Shown in pieces: positions 1 through 6,291 of a stretch of DNA of 7,083 bases (its first letter is position 1; each line of letters begins with the position of its first letter). Below the pieces are notes generated by a model. The model saw only the letters and a list, made by a program, of their open reading frames with translations. It ran no database searches and was not told the origin of the DNA. A program made the position numbers and the translations under genes. The DNA comes from Elusimicrobiota bacterium. GTDB taxonomy: Bacteria > Elusimicrobiota > Elusimicrobia > FEN-1173. The stretch spans positions 1-7,083 of the forward strand of contig PMLF01000185.1 in assembly GCA_003158755.1 (NCBI GenBank). The letters are read 5' to 3'.

Positions 1-1245
1 GCCGTACGTGTCGTGGAGGCGGAAGGCGACCTCGCCGGAAAGGACGGGAGCGTCGGCGGGTAGGCCGTCCGGAAGCCGGCCAATGACCCGCTCGTCGCGG
101 GTCAGGTGGGCCATCGCCGCCTCGAGGTGGATCGTGCCGGTCTCGAGCGTGCGCGCGAACTGCGCTTCCTCCCGCCCGATCACCTTGAGGATCGTGTCGC
201 GCTGGTCGACGAGATACGGGTAGGCGTCCTTCATCACGTCGATTACGACGCTGGCCGTCACCTCCATGAACGGCTCTCGCCTCCCGAGCAGGCGGCCGTG
301 CCGCACGGCGCGGCGCAGGATCCGCCGCAGGACGTAGCCGCGACCCTCGTTGGACGGAACGATCCCGTCGGAAACCATGAAGGTGGACGCACGAGCGTGA
401 TCGGGGATCAAGCGGAAAGGCGCCAGGGCTTTCCCGGCGAGTCCTTTAGCGGAGCGGCCGAGCAGATCCTCGGTCTTCCGCATGTAAGGAGTGAAGAGAT
501 CCGTCTCAAAATTATTTGTGAAACCCTGGACCACGGCGGTCAGCCTTTCCAGCCCCATGCCTGTGTCAATGTTCTTTTTGGGCAACGGCTTCAGCGACCC
601 GTCAGCTTGACGATCGAACTGGGTAAACACATGGTTCCACACTTCCATCCATCGGTCACAATCGTTCTCGGGACGGCACCGGGGTCCCGCGCCGCAGGTG
701 CAAAGAGCTTCCCCTTTATCGAAGAGGATTTCCGAGCACGGCCCGCAGGGCCCCGTCGGACCCATGTTCCAATAATTCGTATCGGCGCCCATGCGCACGA
801 TCATGGACTCGGGCTGGCCGAGCTTCTTCCAAATCGCGTAGGCCTCGTCGTCCTCTTTGTAAACGGTGGAAATTAGACGTTTTCCGTCGATCCCCATCTC
901 TTTCGTCAGGAACTCCCACCCCCAGGCGAGGGATTCGGCCTTGAAATAATCGCCGAAGGAAAAGTTACCGAGCATCTCGAAGAAGGTCAGGTGCCGGGCC
1001 GTGTATCCCACGTTGTCGATGTCGGTGGTGCGCAGGCACTTCTGACAGGAAACGGCGCGGTTGCCGGGCACGCTCTTCTGCCCGAGAAAGTGGGGTTTAA
1101 ACTGGACCATCCCCGCCGACGTGAACAAGAGCGTCGGGTCCGAGGAGGGGAAGAGCGAATCCGACGGCACGACGACGTGCCGTCGGTCGCCTCTCTCGAA
1201 ATATTCCAGGAAGCGCTCTCGGATCTGGTTCCCGGTGAAATTCAT
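1..1245 (-). CDS. alaS: Alanyl-tRNA synthetase, N-terminal 415 residues (3' end cut by window edge)
   Basis: Class II alanine-tRNA ligase, which charges tRNA-Ala in the cytoplasm. The minus-strand frame is open from an ATG at 1245 to base 1, giving 415 codons of a protein normally near 870 residues. It covers the catalytic core and the start of the tRNA-recognition domain; the editing and C-Ala domains lie outside. Visible signatures are DPTLLFTSAGMVQFKPHFLG (residues 36-55, motif 1 region), CQKCLRTTDIDNVG (67-80), RHLTFFEMLGNFSFGDYFK (84-102, motif 2), GPTGPCGPCSEI (162-173), TGMGLERL (228-235, motif 3) and SNEGRGYVLRRILRRAVRHG (298-317). An insert with Cys182, 184, 190 and 196 sits before the DRWMEVWNHVF segment. 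The start is supported by a GAAAGGGA ribosome site 10 nt upstream and by the expected N-terminus (NQIRERFLEYF). The ATG overlaps the stop codon of the upstream thioesterase gene, so translation is probably coupled. Identity is near certain. Confidence 0.97.
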   Translation of the reverse strand, partial: MNFTGNQIRERFLEYFERGDRRHVVVPSDSLFPSSDPTLLFTSAGMVQFKPHFLGQKSVPGNRAVSCQKCLRTTDIDNVGYTARHLTFFEMLGNFSFGDYFKAESLAWGWEFLTKEMGIDGKRLISTVYKEDDEAYAIWKKLGQPESMIVRMGADTNYWNMGPTGPCGPCSEILFDKGEALCTCGAGPRCRPENDCDRWMEVWNHVFTQFDRQADGSLKPLPKKNIDTGMGLERLTAVVQGFTNNFETDLFTPYMRKTEDLLGRSAKGLAGKALAPFRLIPDHARASTFMVSDGIVPSNEGRGYVLRRILRRAVRHGRLLGRREPFMEVTASVVIDVMKDAYPYLVDQRDTILKVIGREEAQFARTLETGTIHLEAAMAHLTRDERVIGRLPDGLPADAPVLSGEVAFRLHDTYG

Positions 1246-1667
1246 TATTCGGGTTTCCCTTTCAAAACAAGGATGCGGCTTTCCGCCCGTGCGACGGGGG
1301 TGCCGTCGGCTTTGGTGACCTCCGCCTGGGCGGTGACGAGGCGCTTCGAGTCGTCGACGATCCGGCCTTTGACCTTCAGCAATTCTCCGACGACGGCGGG
1401 GCCCAGGTAGCGAACGGTCACCTCCGCCGTGACCGCGGGGCCGTGGAGCTTCCAGACGAGGCGCGTCATGGCCTCGTCAAGCAACGTGGAAAGGATCCCG
1501 CCGTGCACGACGTTTTTCCATCCCTGGTAATGCTTGTCCGGGGTGAACTCCGTGAACGTGACCCGGTCCTCGATCCGCCAAACCAGGTGCAGCCCCGCGG
1601 GGTTCTTCTCCCCGCAGACGAAACAGTGGCCGTCGTCCTCAAAGTGCAATCGCTGGGATTCGGCCAT
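1245..1667 (-). CDS. PaaI/4HBT-type hotdog-fold thioesterase
   Basis: Small cytoplasmic acyl-CoA thioesterase-like protein of 140 residues, the usual size for a single hotdog domain. Residues 15-25 read CFVCGEKNPAG, the CxxCGxxNPxGL entry motif of one PaaI-related branch. Residues 54-66 (VHGGILSTLLDEA) match the HGG...DE helix of the 4HBT family, with Asp64/Glu65 the likely catalytic acid. The following TAEVTVRYLGPAVVGELLKVKGRIV strands complete the fold. The substrate cannot be read from sequence; a housekeeping role on a short or aromatic acyl-CoA is a family-level guess. The ATG lies 3 nt after the purH stop without a clear Shine-Dalgarno, so translation probably depends on reinitiation from purH. 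Its own TAA overlaps the alaS ATG. The tight packing implies co-transcription with purH and alaS, although no shared biochemistry is obvious. Confidence 0.88.
   Translation of the reverse strand: MAESQRLHFEDDGHCFVCGEKNPAGLHLVWRIEDRVTFTEFTPDKHYQGWKNVVHGGILSTLLDEAMTRLVWKLHGPAVTAEVTVRYLGPAVVGELLKVKGRIVDDSKRLVTAQAEVTKADGTPVARAESRILVLKGKPE
1256..1263 (-). promoter_or_regulatory. Ribosome binding site of alaS inside the thioesterase gene
   Basis: GAAAGGGA on the minus strand lies 10 nt before the alaS ATG at 1245 and within the last codons of the thioesterase gene. It supports this ATG as the alaS start. With the TAATG stop-start overlap it suggests that ribosomes pass from one gene to the next. 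Confidence 0.6.
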
Positions 1668-1670
1668 GGG

Positions 1671-3233
1671 TCAGTGGCGGAAGTGCCGGACGTTGGTAAC
1701 GATCATGGCGATGCCGTGCTCGTTGGCGGCGGCGACGGATTCCTCGTCGCGGACCGAGCCGCCGGGCTGGATGATCGCGGCCACGCCGATTTTCGCGGCC
1801 TCGTCCACGGTATCGCGGAACGGGAAGAACCCGTCGGAGGCCATCACCAGGGGCGCCGGGTTCAGGATCACTTTCTGCTGCTGCAGCTTCATGTGGGCCA
1901 CTTTCAGCGAGTCAATGCGGCTCATCTGGCCCGCGCCGATTCCGGCGGTCGTGCGGCCCCGCGCCAGCACGATGGCGTTGGACTTGACCTGCTTGGCCAC
2001 CTGCCACGCGAAGAGGAGCGAAAGCTGTTCCTCCGGCGACGGAGTCCGCTTGGAGACGACCTTCATGTCGACGGGCCGTGGCAAATCCTGCTCCTGAACC
2101 AGGAACCCGCCGGAAATCCTCCGCAAATCCCACTCGTAAGGATCGGATAAAAGGGTCGGCTGCTCCAGCAAACGCAAGTTCGTCTTTTTGGCCAGGATGT
2201 CCCGCGCCTCCGGGGCGAACCCCGGGGCGATAACGCATTCAAGGAAAAGCTTCGTAAGCTCCTGGGCGCTCTCCGCGTCGACGGTGCGGTTGAAACCCAC
2301 GATGCCGCCGAAGGCTGACTGGGAGTCCGCCGCGTACGCGCCGCGGAACGCGGCCGCCGGGCTTTCGTCCTCGGAAACGCCGCACGGGTTGTTGTGCTTG
2401 ACGATCACGCAGGCGGGGTTGGTGAAACCCGCCGCCAACCGCCAGGCGGAGTCGCAGTCCATGTAATTATTGAAGGACACCTGCTTACCCTGCAGCACCT
2501 TGGCGCCGACCACGCCCCAAGGTTTCCCGCCGGACTCGGCGTAGAGGGCGGCCTTCTGGTGGGGATTCTCCCCGTACCGCAAATCGGTCTTCTTCCGAAG
2601 CCCCGCCGTCAGCTCGACGGGAAACCCTTCCAGCTTCGCCTTTTGGCGCAGCACGGAAGCAATCACCGCGTCGTAATGGGCGGTGTGGGCGAAGGCCTTG
2701 GCGGCCATCCGCCGTCGAGTTTCCAGCGAGAAGGTTTTGCGCTCCGCCAACTCTTCAAGCAAAGGAGCGTAGTCCTCCGGGTCACAGACGGGCACAACGT
2801 GGCGGAAATTCTTGGACGCCGCGCGCAAAAGGGCCGACCCTCCGATATCGATGTACTCGATCAATTCATCCTCGGGAAGGTTGGGATCGGCGCAGGCGGT
2901 TTCAAAGGGATAAAGGTTGACGATCACCAGGTCGATGGGCGGAATCCCGTGCTTTTCCATCTCTTGAGCATGGGCCGGTTTTTCGCGCAAGCCGAGGAGC
3001 CCGCCGAAAATTTTCGGGTGCAGGGTCTTCACCCGCCCGTCGAGCATCTCCGGGAACCCGGTCACCTCCGCCACGTCTTTGACGATGATCTCCGCCTGCC
3101 GGAGGGCCTTGGACGTTCCCCCCGTCGAAAGGATTTCGATCCCCAGCTTGGAAAGCCCGCTGGCGAAATCGACGAGTCCGGCTTTGTTCCAGACGGAAAT
3201 CAGCGCGCGCGACACGGGAGAATCGGTAGGCAT
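1671..3233 (-). CDS. purH: Bifunctional AICAR formyltransferase/IMP cyclohydrolase
   Basis: Catalyses the last two steps of de novo IMP synthesis: 10-formyl-THF-dependent formylation of AICAR, then ring closure. At 520 residues it is full length. The N-terminal MGS-like cyclohydrolase domain (about 1-195) shows STGGTSKAL (36-44), VTGFPEMLDGRVKTLHPKIF (57-76) and VNLYPFE (105-111). The AICARFT domain (about 200-520) shows LRYGENPHQKAALY (218-231), the catalytic Lys279-His280 in VKHNNPCG (278-285), AADSQSAFGGIVGFNR (301-316), WQVAKQVKSNAIVLA (410-424), SDGFFPFRD (466-474) and the typical C-terminal RHFRH. The start is an ATG preceded by GAGGT (3243-3247) with 9 nt spacing, and the protein begins with the expected ALISVWNK. 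All key residues I know are present. It lies 128 nt downstream of recX and 3 nt upstream of the thioesterase gene. Confidence 0.98.
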   Translation of the reverse strand: MPTDSPVSRALISVWNKAGLVDFASGLSKLGIEILSTGGTSKALRQAEIIVKDVAEVTGFPEMLDGRVKTLHPKIFGGLLGLREKPAHAQEMEKHGIPPIDLVIVNLYPFETACADPNLPEDELIEYIDIGGSALLRAASKNFRHVVPVCDPEDYAPLLEELAERKTFSLETRRRMAAKAFAHTAHYDAVIASVLRQKAKLEGFPVELTAGLRKKTDLRYGENPHQKAALYAESGGKPWGVVGAKVLQGKQVSFNNYMDCDSAWRLAAGFTNPACVIVKHNNPCGVSEDESPAAAFRGAYAADSQSAFGGIVGFNRTVDAESAQELTKLFLECVIAPGFAPEARDILAKKTNLRLLEQPTLLSDPYEWDLRRISGGFLVQEQDLPRPVDMKVVSKRTPSPEEQLSLLFAWQVAKQVKSNAIVLARGRTTAGIGAGQMSRIDSLKVAHMKLQQQKVILNPAPLVMASDGFFPFRDTVDEAAKIGVAAIIQPGGSVRDEESVAAANEHGIAMIVTNVRHFRH

Positions 3234-3242
3234 CGGATGAAG

Positions 3243-3247
3243 ACCTC
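3243..3247 (-). promoter_or_regulatory. purH: Ribosome binding site of purH
   Basis: GAGGT on the minus strand, 9 nt before the purH ATG at 3233, is the best Shine-Dalgarno match in the leader. It decides the purH start in favour of this ATG. An ATG about 30 nt further upstream belongs to a different frame. Confidence 0.6.
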
Positions 3248-3255
3248 GGCGGTGG

Positions 3256-3279
3256 ATTTTTCAACTGTTCAATTTTTCA
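3256..3279. repeat. Short tandem of three related 8-mers in the purH leader
   Basis: On the plus strand the sequence reads ATTTTTCA, ACTGTTCA, ATTTTTCA with no gap. The outer units are identical; the middle one keeps the first A, third T and the TTCA end. It lies between the purH ribosome site and the GC palindrome. This AT-rich patch stands out in an otherwise GC-rich neighbourhood and could be a protein-binding site or a relic of repeat expansion. No known operator was recognised. Confidence 0.4.
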
Positions 3280-3281
3280 CT

Positions 3282-3305
3282 CCCTCCCCCGTTTACGGGG
3301 GAGGG
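3282..3305. repeat. GC-rich palindrome (REP-like) between recX and purH
   Basis: The arms ccctcccccgt (3282-3292) and acgggggaggg (3295-3305) are perfect inverted repeats of 11 nt around a 2-nt centre, so a folded RNA would have about a 10-bp stem. It is followed to about 3319 by more purine-rich sequence resembling ggggaggg. No U-tract follows the stem in the minus direction, so it is not a canonical intrinsic terminator. Its composition resembles the dispersed intergenic palindromes common in many GC-rich genomes. It may stabilise or attenuate the message between recX and purH; this is inference. Confidence 0.6.
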
Positions 3306-3361
3306 CTGGGGAGAGGGCGAACCGAAGCGAAAATCGCGCGATCTCCCAACCTGTCAGGGGA

Positions 3362-3853
3362 CTACACTTCTTCCGGAGTGGACGAAAAATATCGTTCCAG
3401 CGCATCGCGGACGACGTCGGGGGAATACCCCTGCCGAGCCAGGAACCCGCCCAGCCGTCGGTAAAGAGTCTTTCGGTCCATCCCCGCCGTTTTCATGCGT
3501 TTGACGCGGCGGGCCAAAGCGTCCCGCGCCCGATCGATTTCGGTCGAGGCGCCTTCCTCCGGTTTCTCCGCCAAGACACGGGCGATTATATCACGCGGCA
3601 CGCCCCGCATCCACAACGCCTGAAGCAACCGCCGCTCCCCCCACCCGGACCGCCGCCCGCTTTCGGCCCATTGCCGGGCCAACACCTCGTCGTTGACTAA
3701 GTTGAGTTCCTTCAATCGCGTCACGGTCCCGGCAACGAGGTCCGCCTCGAAACCTTTCTTCGCCAACCGCTCCGCCACCTCTTTTTCCGTCCGGCCCCGG
3801 AACTTAAGCAGGAAGAGGGCGGCGTCCATGGCCTTGCGCGAAGGATCGGTCAT
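3362..3853 (-). CDS. recX: RecX-family regulator of RecA
   Basis: Small helical protein (163 residues from the chosen start) that in characterised relatives binds the RecA filament groove and limits recombinase activity. It has the RecX layout of repeated three-helix modules: LLKFRGRTEKEVAERLAKKG then LKELNLVNDEVLARQWAESG, next GERRLLQALWMRGVPRDIIA, and a final LYRRLGGFLARQGYSPDVV before the C-terminal ALERYF. A basic linker (RRVKRMKTAG) joins modules two and three. I chose the ATG at 3853. An in-frame TTG at 3871 adds only six residues and overlaps the likely -10 element. A later ATG at codon 9 with AAGG just before it is also possible. RecA is not in view. It is the first minus-strand gene, divergent from mtnA, and probably leads the purH-thioesterase-alaS run. 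Confidence 0.88.
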   Translation of the reverse strand: MTDPSRKAMDAALFLLKFRGRTEKEVAERLAKKGFEADLVAGTVTRLKELNLVNDEVLARQWAESGRRSGWGERRLLQALWMRGVPRDIIARVLAEKPEEGASTEIDRARDALARRVKRMKTAGMDRKTLYRRLGGFLARQGYSPDVVRDALERYFSSTPEEV

Positions 3854-3859
3854 CGCGTG

Positions 3860-3865
3860 ATTATA
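3860..3865 (-). promoter_or_regulatory. Candidate -10 element for recX
   Basis: A perfect TATAAT lies on the minus strand 6 nt before the recX ATG at 3853. A start site at the usual distance would fall at or next to the ATG, giving a leaderless or nearly leaderless message; this agrees with the absence of a Shine-Dalgarno there. No -35 match and no extended -10 TG is visible at standard spacing, so the call rests on one hexamer in a GC-rich context. Confidence 0.3.
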
Positions 3866-3936
3866 AAACAAATGCCCGGGCGGGGCCGCCGAGGGGCGCG
3901 TTCTCGACTGAATTGATAGACTTTTGTTGAGACCCC

Positions 3937-4971
3937 ATGAAAACCCTCAGCCCCATCCGCTGGCGTCGTTTCCGTTTGGACGTCCTGGACCAGACTCTTC
4001 TTCCCTTCCGGAAGAAATCGATCGCATGCCGGAACGGCCCGCAGGTCGCGGCCGCCATCAAAGATATGAAGCTCCGAGGAGCGCCCTTGATCGGCATCGC
4101 GGCGGCCTTCGCTCTGGCGATGGACGCCCGACGTTCACGGGCGGTCCGCTCAAGCGACTTTATTGAAGAGATGCGCCGGAGCGGGGATTCCCTCGTCAAA
4201 ACGAGGCCCACGGCGGTCAACCTGAAATGGGCGGTGGACCGGATGCTCGGGACCCTGGATCCCGGCGCGAGCGTCGCGGATTTGAAAACGAGGTTTGTCG
4301 TCGAGGCGGAAAAGATTTACGCCGAGGATTTGAAGAACAACCGCCTCATCGGTCGGAACGGCGCCAAACTGATAAAAAACGGCGCCAACGTCCTCACCCA
4401 TTGCAACGCGGGCGCCCTCGCGACCGCGGGCCTAGGCACCGCGCTGGCCGTCCTGCGCGCCGCCCACGCCGAGGGAAAAAAGATCCAGGTTTACGTGGAC
4501 GAAACGAGACCCTACCTCCAAGGCGCCCGCCTCACCGCCTTCGAGATGGCCGAGGAGGGCATCCCCCACGTCCTCATTACGGACAGCATGGCGGGCCACT
4601 TCATGTCCAAGGGCGACATCGACGCCGTCATCGTCGGCGCCGACCGGATCGCCGCCAACGGGGACACGGCCAACAAGATCGGCACCTATTCCCTGGCCGT
4701 CCTGGCCCGCGCCCACGGGATCCCGTTTTACGTCGCGGCCCCCGCCTCCACCATCGACCTCCGCCTGCCCTCCGGCGCCGGAATCCCCATCGAGATGCGG
4801 AGCGGAGACGAAGTGAAATTTATATTCGGAAAAGCAATCGCCCCGAAAGAAACAAAAGCCCTCCACCCCGCCTTCGACGTGACGCCCGCGAATTTCATCA
4901 CCGCCCTCATCACCGAAAAAGGCGTCATCCGCCCGCCCTTCGGCCCCCGCCTGCGCAAATCTTTCCTTTAA
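3937..4971 (+). CDS. mtnA: S-methyl-5-thioribose-1-phosphate isomerase
   Basis: Cytoplasmic aldose-ketose isomerase that converts 5-methylthioribose-1-phosphate to 5-methylthioribulose-1-phosphate in the salvage of methylthioadenosine. The 344 residues match the family length of about 340-360. Landmarks are LDQTLLP (17-23), LRGAPLIGIAAA (46-57), RPTAVNLKWAV (90-100), THCNAGALAT (154-163) with the catalytic Cys156, DETRPYLQGARLTA (188-201), DSMAGHFM (216-223), VIVGADRIAANGDTANKIGTY (231-251) with the catalytic Asp236 and the NK phosphate/ribose contacts, and FDVTPANFITALITEKG (313-329). Cys156 and Asp236 separate it from related eIF2B subunits. The ATG has only a weak upstream GAG (3929-3931) but fits the conserved N-terminus. 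It is divergent from recX. Its stop shares a TTAA with the stop of the converging RuBisCO-like gene, and it is presumably a pathway partner of that gene and the downstream phosphorylase. Confidence 0.96.
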   Translation: MKTLSPIRWRRFRLDVLDQTLLPFRKKSIACRNGPQVAAAIKDMKLRGAPLIGIAAAFALAMDARRSRAVRSSDFIEEMRRSGDSLVKTRPTAVNLKWAVDRMLGTLDPGASVADLKTRFVVEAEKIYAEDLKNNRLIGRNGAKLIKNGANVLTHCNAGALATAGLGTALAVLRAAHAEGKKIQVYVDETRPYLQGARLTAFEMAEEGIPHVLITDSMAGHFMSKGDIDAVIVGADRIAANGDTANKIGTYSLAVLARAHGIPFYVAAPASTIDLRLPSGAGIPIEMRSGDEVKFIFGKAIAPKETKALHPAFDVTPANFITALITEKGVIRPPFGPRLRKSFL

Positions 4972-6122
4972 GGAACCGCCGCCGCCTCGACCGCGCGTCG
5001 ATATTGCCGGACCCCGTCGGAGAGGGAGTTCCCTCGACGGTGGAGGTCCCCGCCGATCAAGAAAATCACGTCCCGACCGTAAATACGGATCATCTCGGGG
5101 ATGTTCTCAATGGTCATCCCGCCGCCCGGCATAGGGAGGATCGGCTTGAGGGTCCCCATGGGCGCGCGAACGCCCTGGACAATTTCATCGATGTCCCGGT
5201 CGGTGAAAGGGAACCGCCCCCCCTTGTGGGGATGGATCGCGGCGTCGGCCCCGGCCATGCGGTGGATTTGACCGTAAAGGGCGAAGGGCGAGAGCCCGTC
5301 CGAGGGCCGCGTGATGAAGGACCCGGCGAAAGCCGGGTGCCCGAAAAGAGGCAGGTTCAACGTCTCATCGTCGGCGAGGGTTTGAAGGGCGCCGAACCCC
5401 GCCAGCCCCGGCGTCACCAACAGTCCTCCCGCGCCGGCCGCCTTCGCGAAACGGGCCCGCTCGACCAAAGCCGTCGGCGACGCCGTCACGTTGGGCGCGT
5501 AAAGGCACCGCCCTCCGGTCTCTCGGTTGGCGCGACTCACGGCCTCGGCGCAACGCTCGACCCGTTCCCGGAAGGGCGCGAAGGACTGGTCGGCCAACCC
5601 GTGATCGTCCTTGACGACGTCCAGACCACCCAGAGCCAAATCGTAGGCCATCGCCGCCAAATCCTTGACGGACAACCCCATGGGCTTGATCACGGCGCCC
5701 AGGAGCGGCCGGTTCGAAGCGCTCAACAACTGCCGCAGACCCTCCGCCCCGAACCGCGGCCCTCGAAATTTACCGTCGAAAGCCGGCGGCCAATCAAACC
5801 TCTGCAGCCGGATCCCCGGGATCATGCTGATGTTCCCGAAAAGGACGTTGAGCGCCTGGGTAAGTTCCGCCCCCGTCGACTCCACGGCATAGCTGACGAC
5901 CGCTTCGAAAACGCCCTCCCCCGACGGTAGAAAATCCTCCACGCGCCCGATGATGTGATCCCGAATATCGCCGCCCGTAACCAAGTCCGCCGGGAACTCG
6001 ATGGTCTGCTCCACCCCAATGGCCCGCGCCCGCTCGCGAGCCTCCGCCTCGGGCATCGTCAAACGATAGACCGCCCGGAACCTTTCGCCCGACAAGGGAA
6101 CCTTCACCGAAAACCCTCTCAC
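4968..6122 (-). CDS. Form IV RuBisCO-like protein, probable methylthioribulose-1-phosphate-acting isomerase or enolase
   Basis: Homologue of the RuBisCO large subunit, shorter (384 versus about 460-475 residues) and almost certainly not a CO2-fixing enzyme. Conserved points: VEQTIEFP (37-44, near RuBisCO Glu60/Thr65), LFGNISMIPGI (94-104, Asn97 at Asn123), VIKPMGLS (144-151, Lys146 at Lys175), GGLDVVKDDHGLADQ (165-179, Lys171 at the carbamylated Lys201), GHPAFAGSF (261-269, His262 at His294), AAIHPHKGGRFPF (294-306, His297 at His327), PGGGM (332-336) and IGGDLH (356-361). Glu204 is His174, Lys177 is lost with a one-residue deletion, and Arg295 is Pro263. Asn97 argues against the classical MtnW enolase, which has Lys there. 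Placement near the DeepYkr-like group that includes the R. rubrum enzyme is from memory. The start is GTG 6122 with weak ribosome site GGA; a TTG at codon 10 is an alternative. The mtnA neighbour supports a substrate derived from methylthioadenosine. Confidence 0.9.
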   Translation of the reverse strand: MRGFSVKVPLSGERFRAVYRLTMPEAEARERARAIGVEQTIEFPADLVTGGDIRDHIIGRVEDFLPSGEGVFEAVVSYAVESTGAELTQALNVLFGNISMIPGIRLQRFDWPPAFDGKFRGPRFGAEGLRQLLSASNRPLLGAVIKPMGLSVKDLAAMAYDLALGGLDVVKDDHGLADQSFAPFRERVERCAEAVSRANRETGGRCLYAPNVTASPTALVERARFAKAAGAGGLLVTPGLAGFGALQTLADDETLNLPLFGHPAFAGSFITRPSDGLSPFALYGQIHRMAGADAAIHPHKGGRFPFTDRDIDEIVQGVRAPMGTLKPILPMPGGGMTIENIPEMIRIYGRDVIFLIGGDLHRRGNSLSDGVRQYRRAVEAAAVP

Positions 6123-6181
6123 AAGGTTTCCGTCTTGGCGTCGAAGTCCGCGACCGCTCGATCGTTTTTCGTAGGCTCCAT
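6119..6181 (-). other. Possible 20-codon leader ORF overlapping the RuBisCO-like start
   Basis: An ATG at 6181 opens a 20-codon frame (MEPTKNDRAV... ending in KTETL). Its TGA overlaps the GTG start of the RuBisCO-like gene as GTGA, the spacing usual for translational coupling. The only upstream ribosome-like bases are AGG directly against the ATG, which is poor spacing, and the peptide resembles nothing I know. It could be a coupling leader, or chance in a short AT-tolerant frame. Confidence 0.2.
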
Positions 6182-6188
6182 CCTATTA

Positions 6189-6217
6189 ACGATATCGGAA
6201 ACGAAGACGGCGGGCAA
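6189..6217 (-). promoter_or_regulatory. Weak sigma70-like promoter candidate for the RuBisCO-like gene
   Basis: On the minus strand TTGCCC (6212-6217) and TATCGT (6189-6194) are separated by exactly 17 nt. Each matches four of six consensus bases. The position, between the divergent phosphorylase and RuBisCO-like genes, is where a promoter is expected. The match is modest and may be chance. Confidence 0.2.
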
Positions 6218-6276
6218 CCGGAGGGGCGAGGATTCCCGGGAAAAAAGTAAAATGTCGCCGCCGATCAATGCCACCG

Positions 6277-6283
6277 AAAAGGA
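6277..6283 (+). promoter_or_regulatory. Ribosome binding site of the phosphorylase gene
   Basis: AAAAGGA lies 8 nt before the ATG at 6292. It favours this start over an in-frame ATG at 6268, which has no purine-rich sequence before it. Confidence 0.6.
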
Positions 6284-6291
6284 CCCCCGTC

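Noticed and set aside
106..876. Plus-strand frame of 256 codons opposite alaS
   Set aside because: Antisense to a clear AlaRS catalytic core; no coding features of its own.
3282..3319. Palindrome as an intrinsic terminator of recX
   Set aside because: The stem is strong, but the following minus-strand sequence is GTGAAAAATTG rather than a T-run.
2394..3464. Plus-strand frame of 356 codons opposite purH
   Set aside because: It is antisense to purH, whose domains and catalytic residues are intact. The frame runs through the intergenic palindrome and has no recognisable motif.
3362..3871. TTG at 3871 as the recX start
   Set aside because: The extra six residues are not family-like and the codon lies just upstream of the TATAAT; the ATG at 3853 is preferred, though not proven.
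3861..4220. Minus-strand frame of 119 codons opposite the start of mtnA
   Set aside because: Overlaps the conserved N-terminus of mtnA and the recX/mtnA divergent gap; composition is that of a shadow frame.
4227..5930. Long plus-strand frame of 567 codons crossing mtnA and the RuBisCO-like gene
   Set aside because: Its product is an Arg/Pro/His-rich low-complexity string with no family features, and it lies over two well-supported genes in other frames. Long open shadow frames are expected in GC-rich DNA.
4968..6122. RuBisCO-like gene as a true carbon-fixing RuBisCO
   Set aside because: The protein is about 80 residues short and lacks the Lys177, Glu204 and Arg295 equivalents; no phosphoribulokinase or other Calvin cycle gene is nearby.
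6268..6291. In-frame ATG at 6268 as an earlier start for the phosphorylase
   Set aside because: No ribosome site precedes it, while AAAAGGA is well spaced before the ATG at 6292; the added MPPKRTPV is not family-like.
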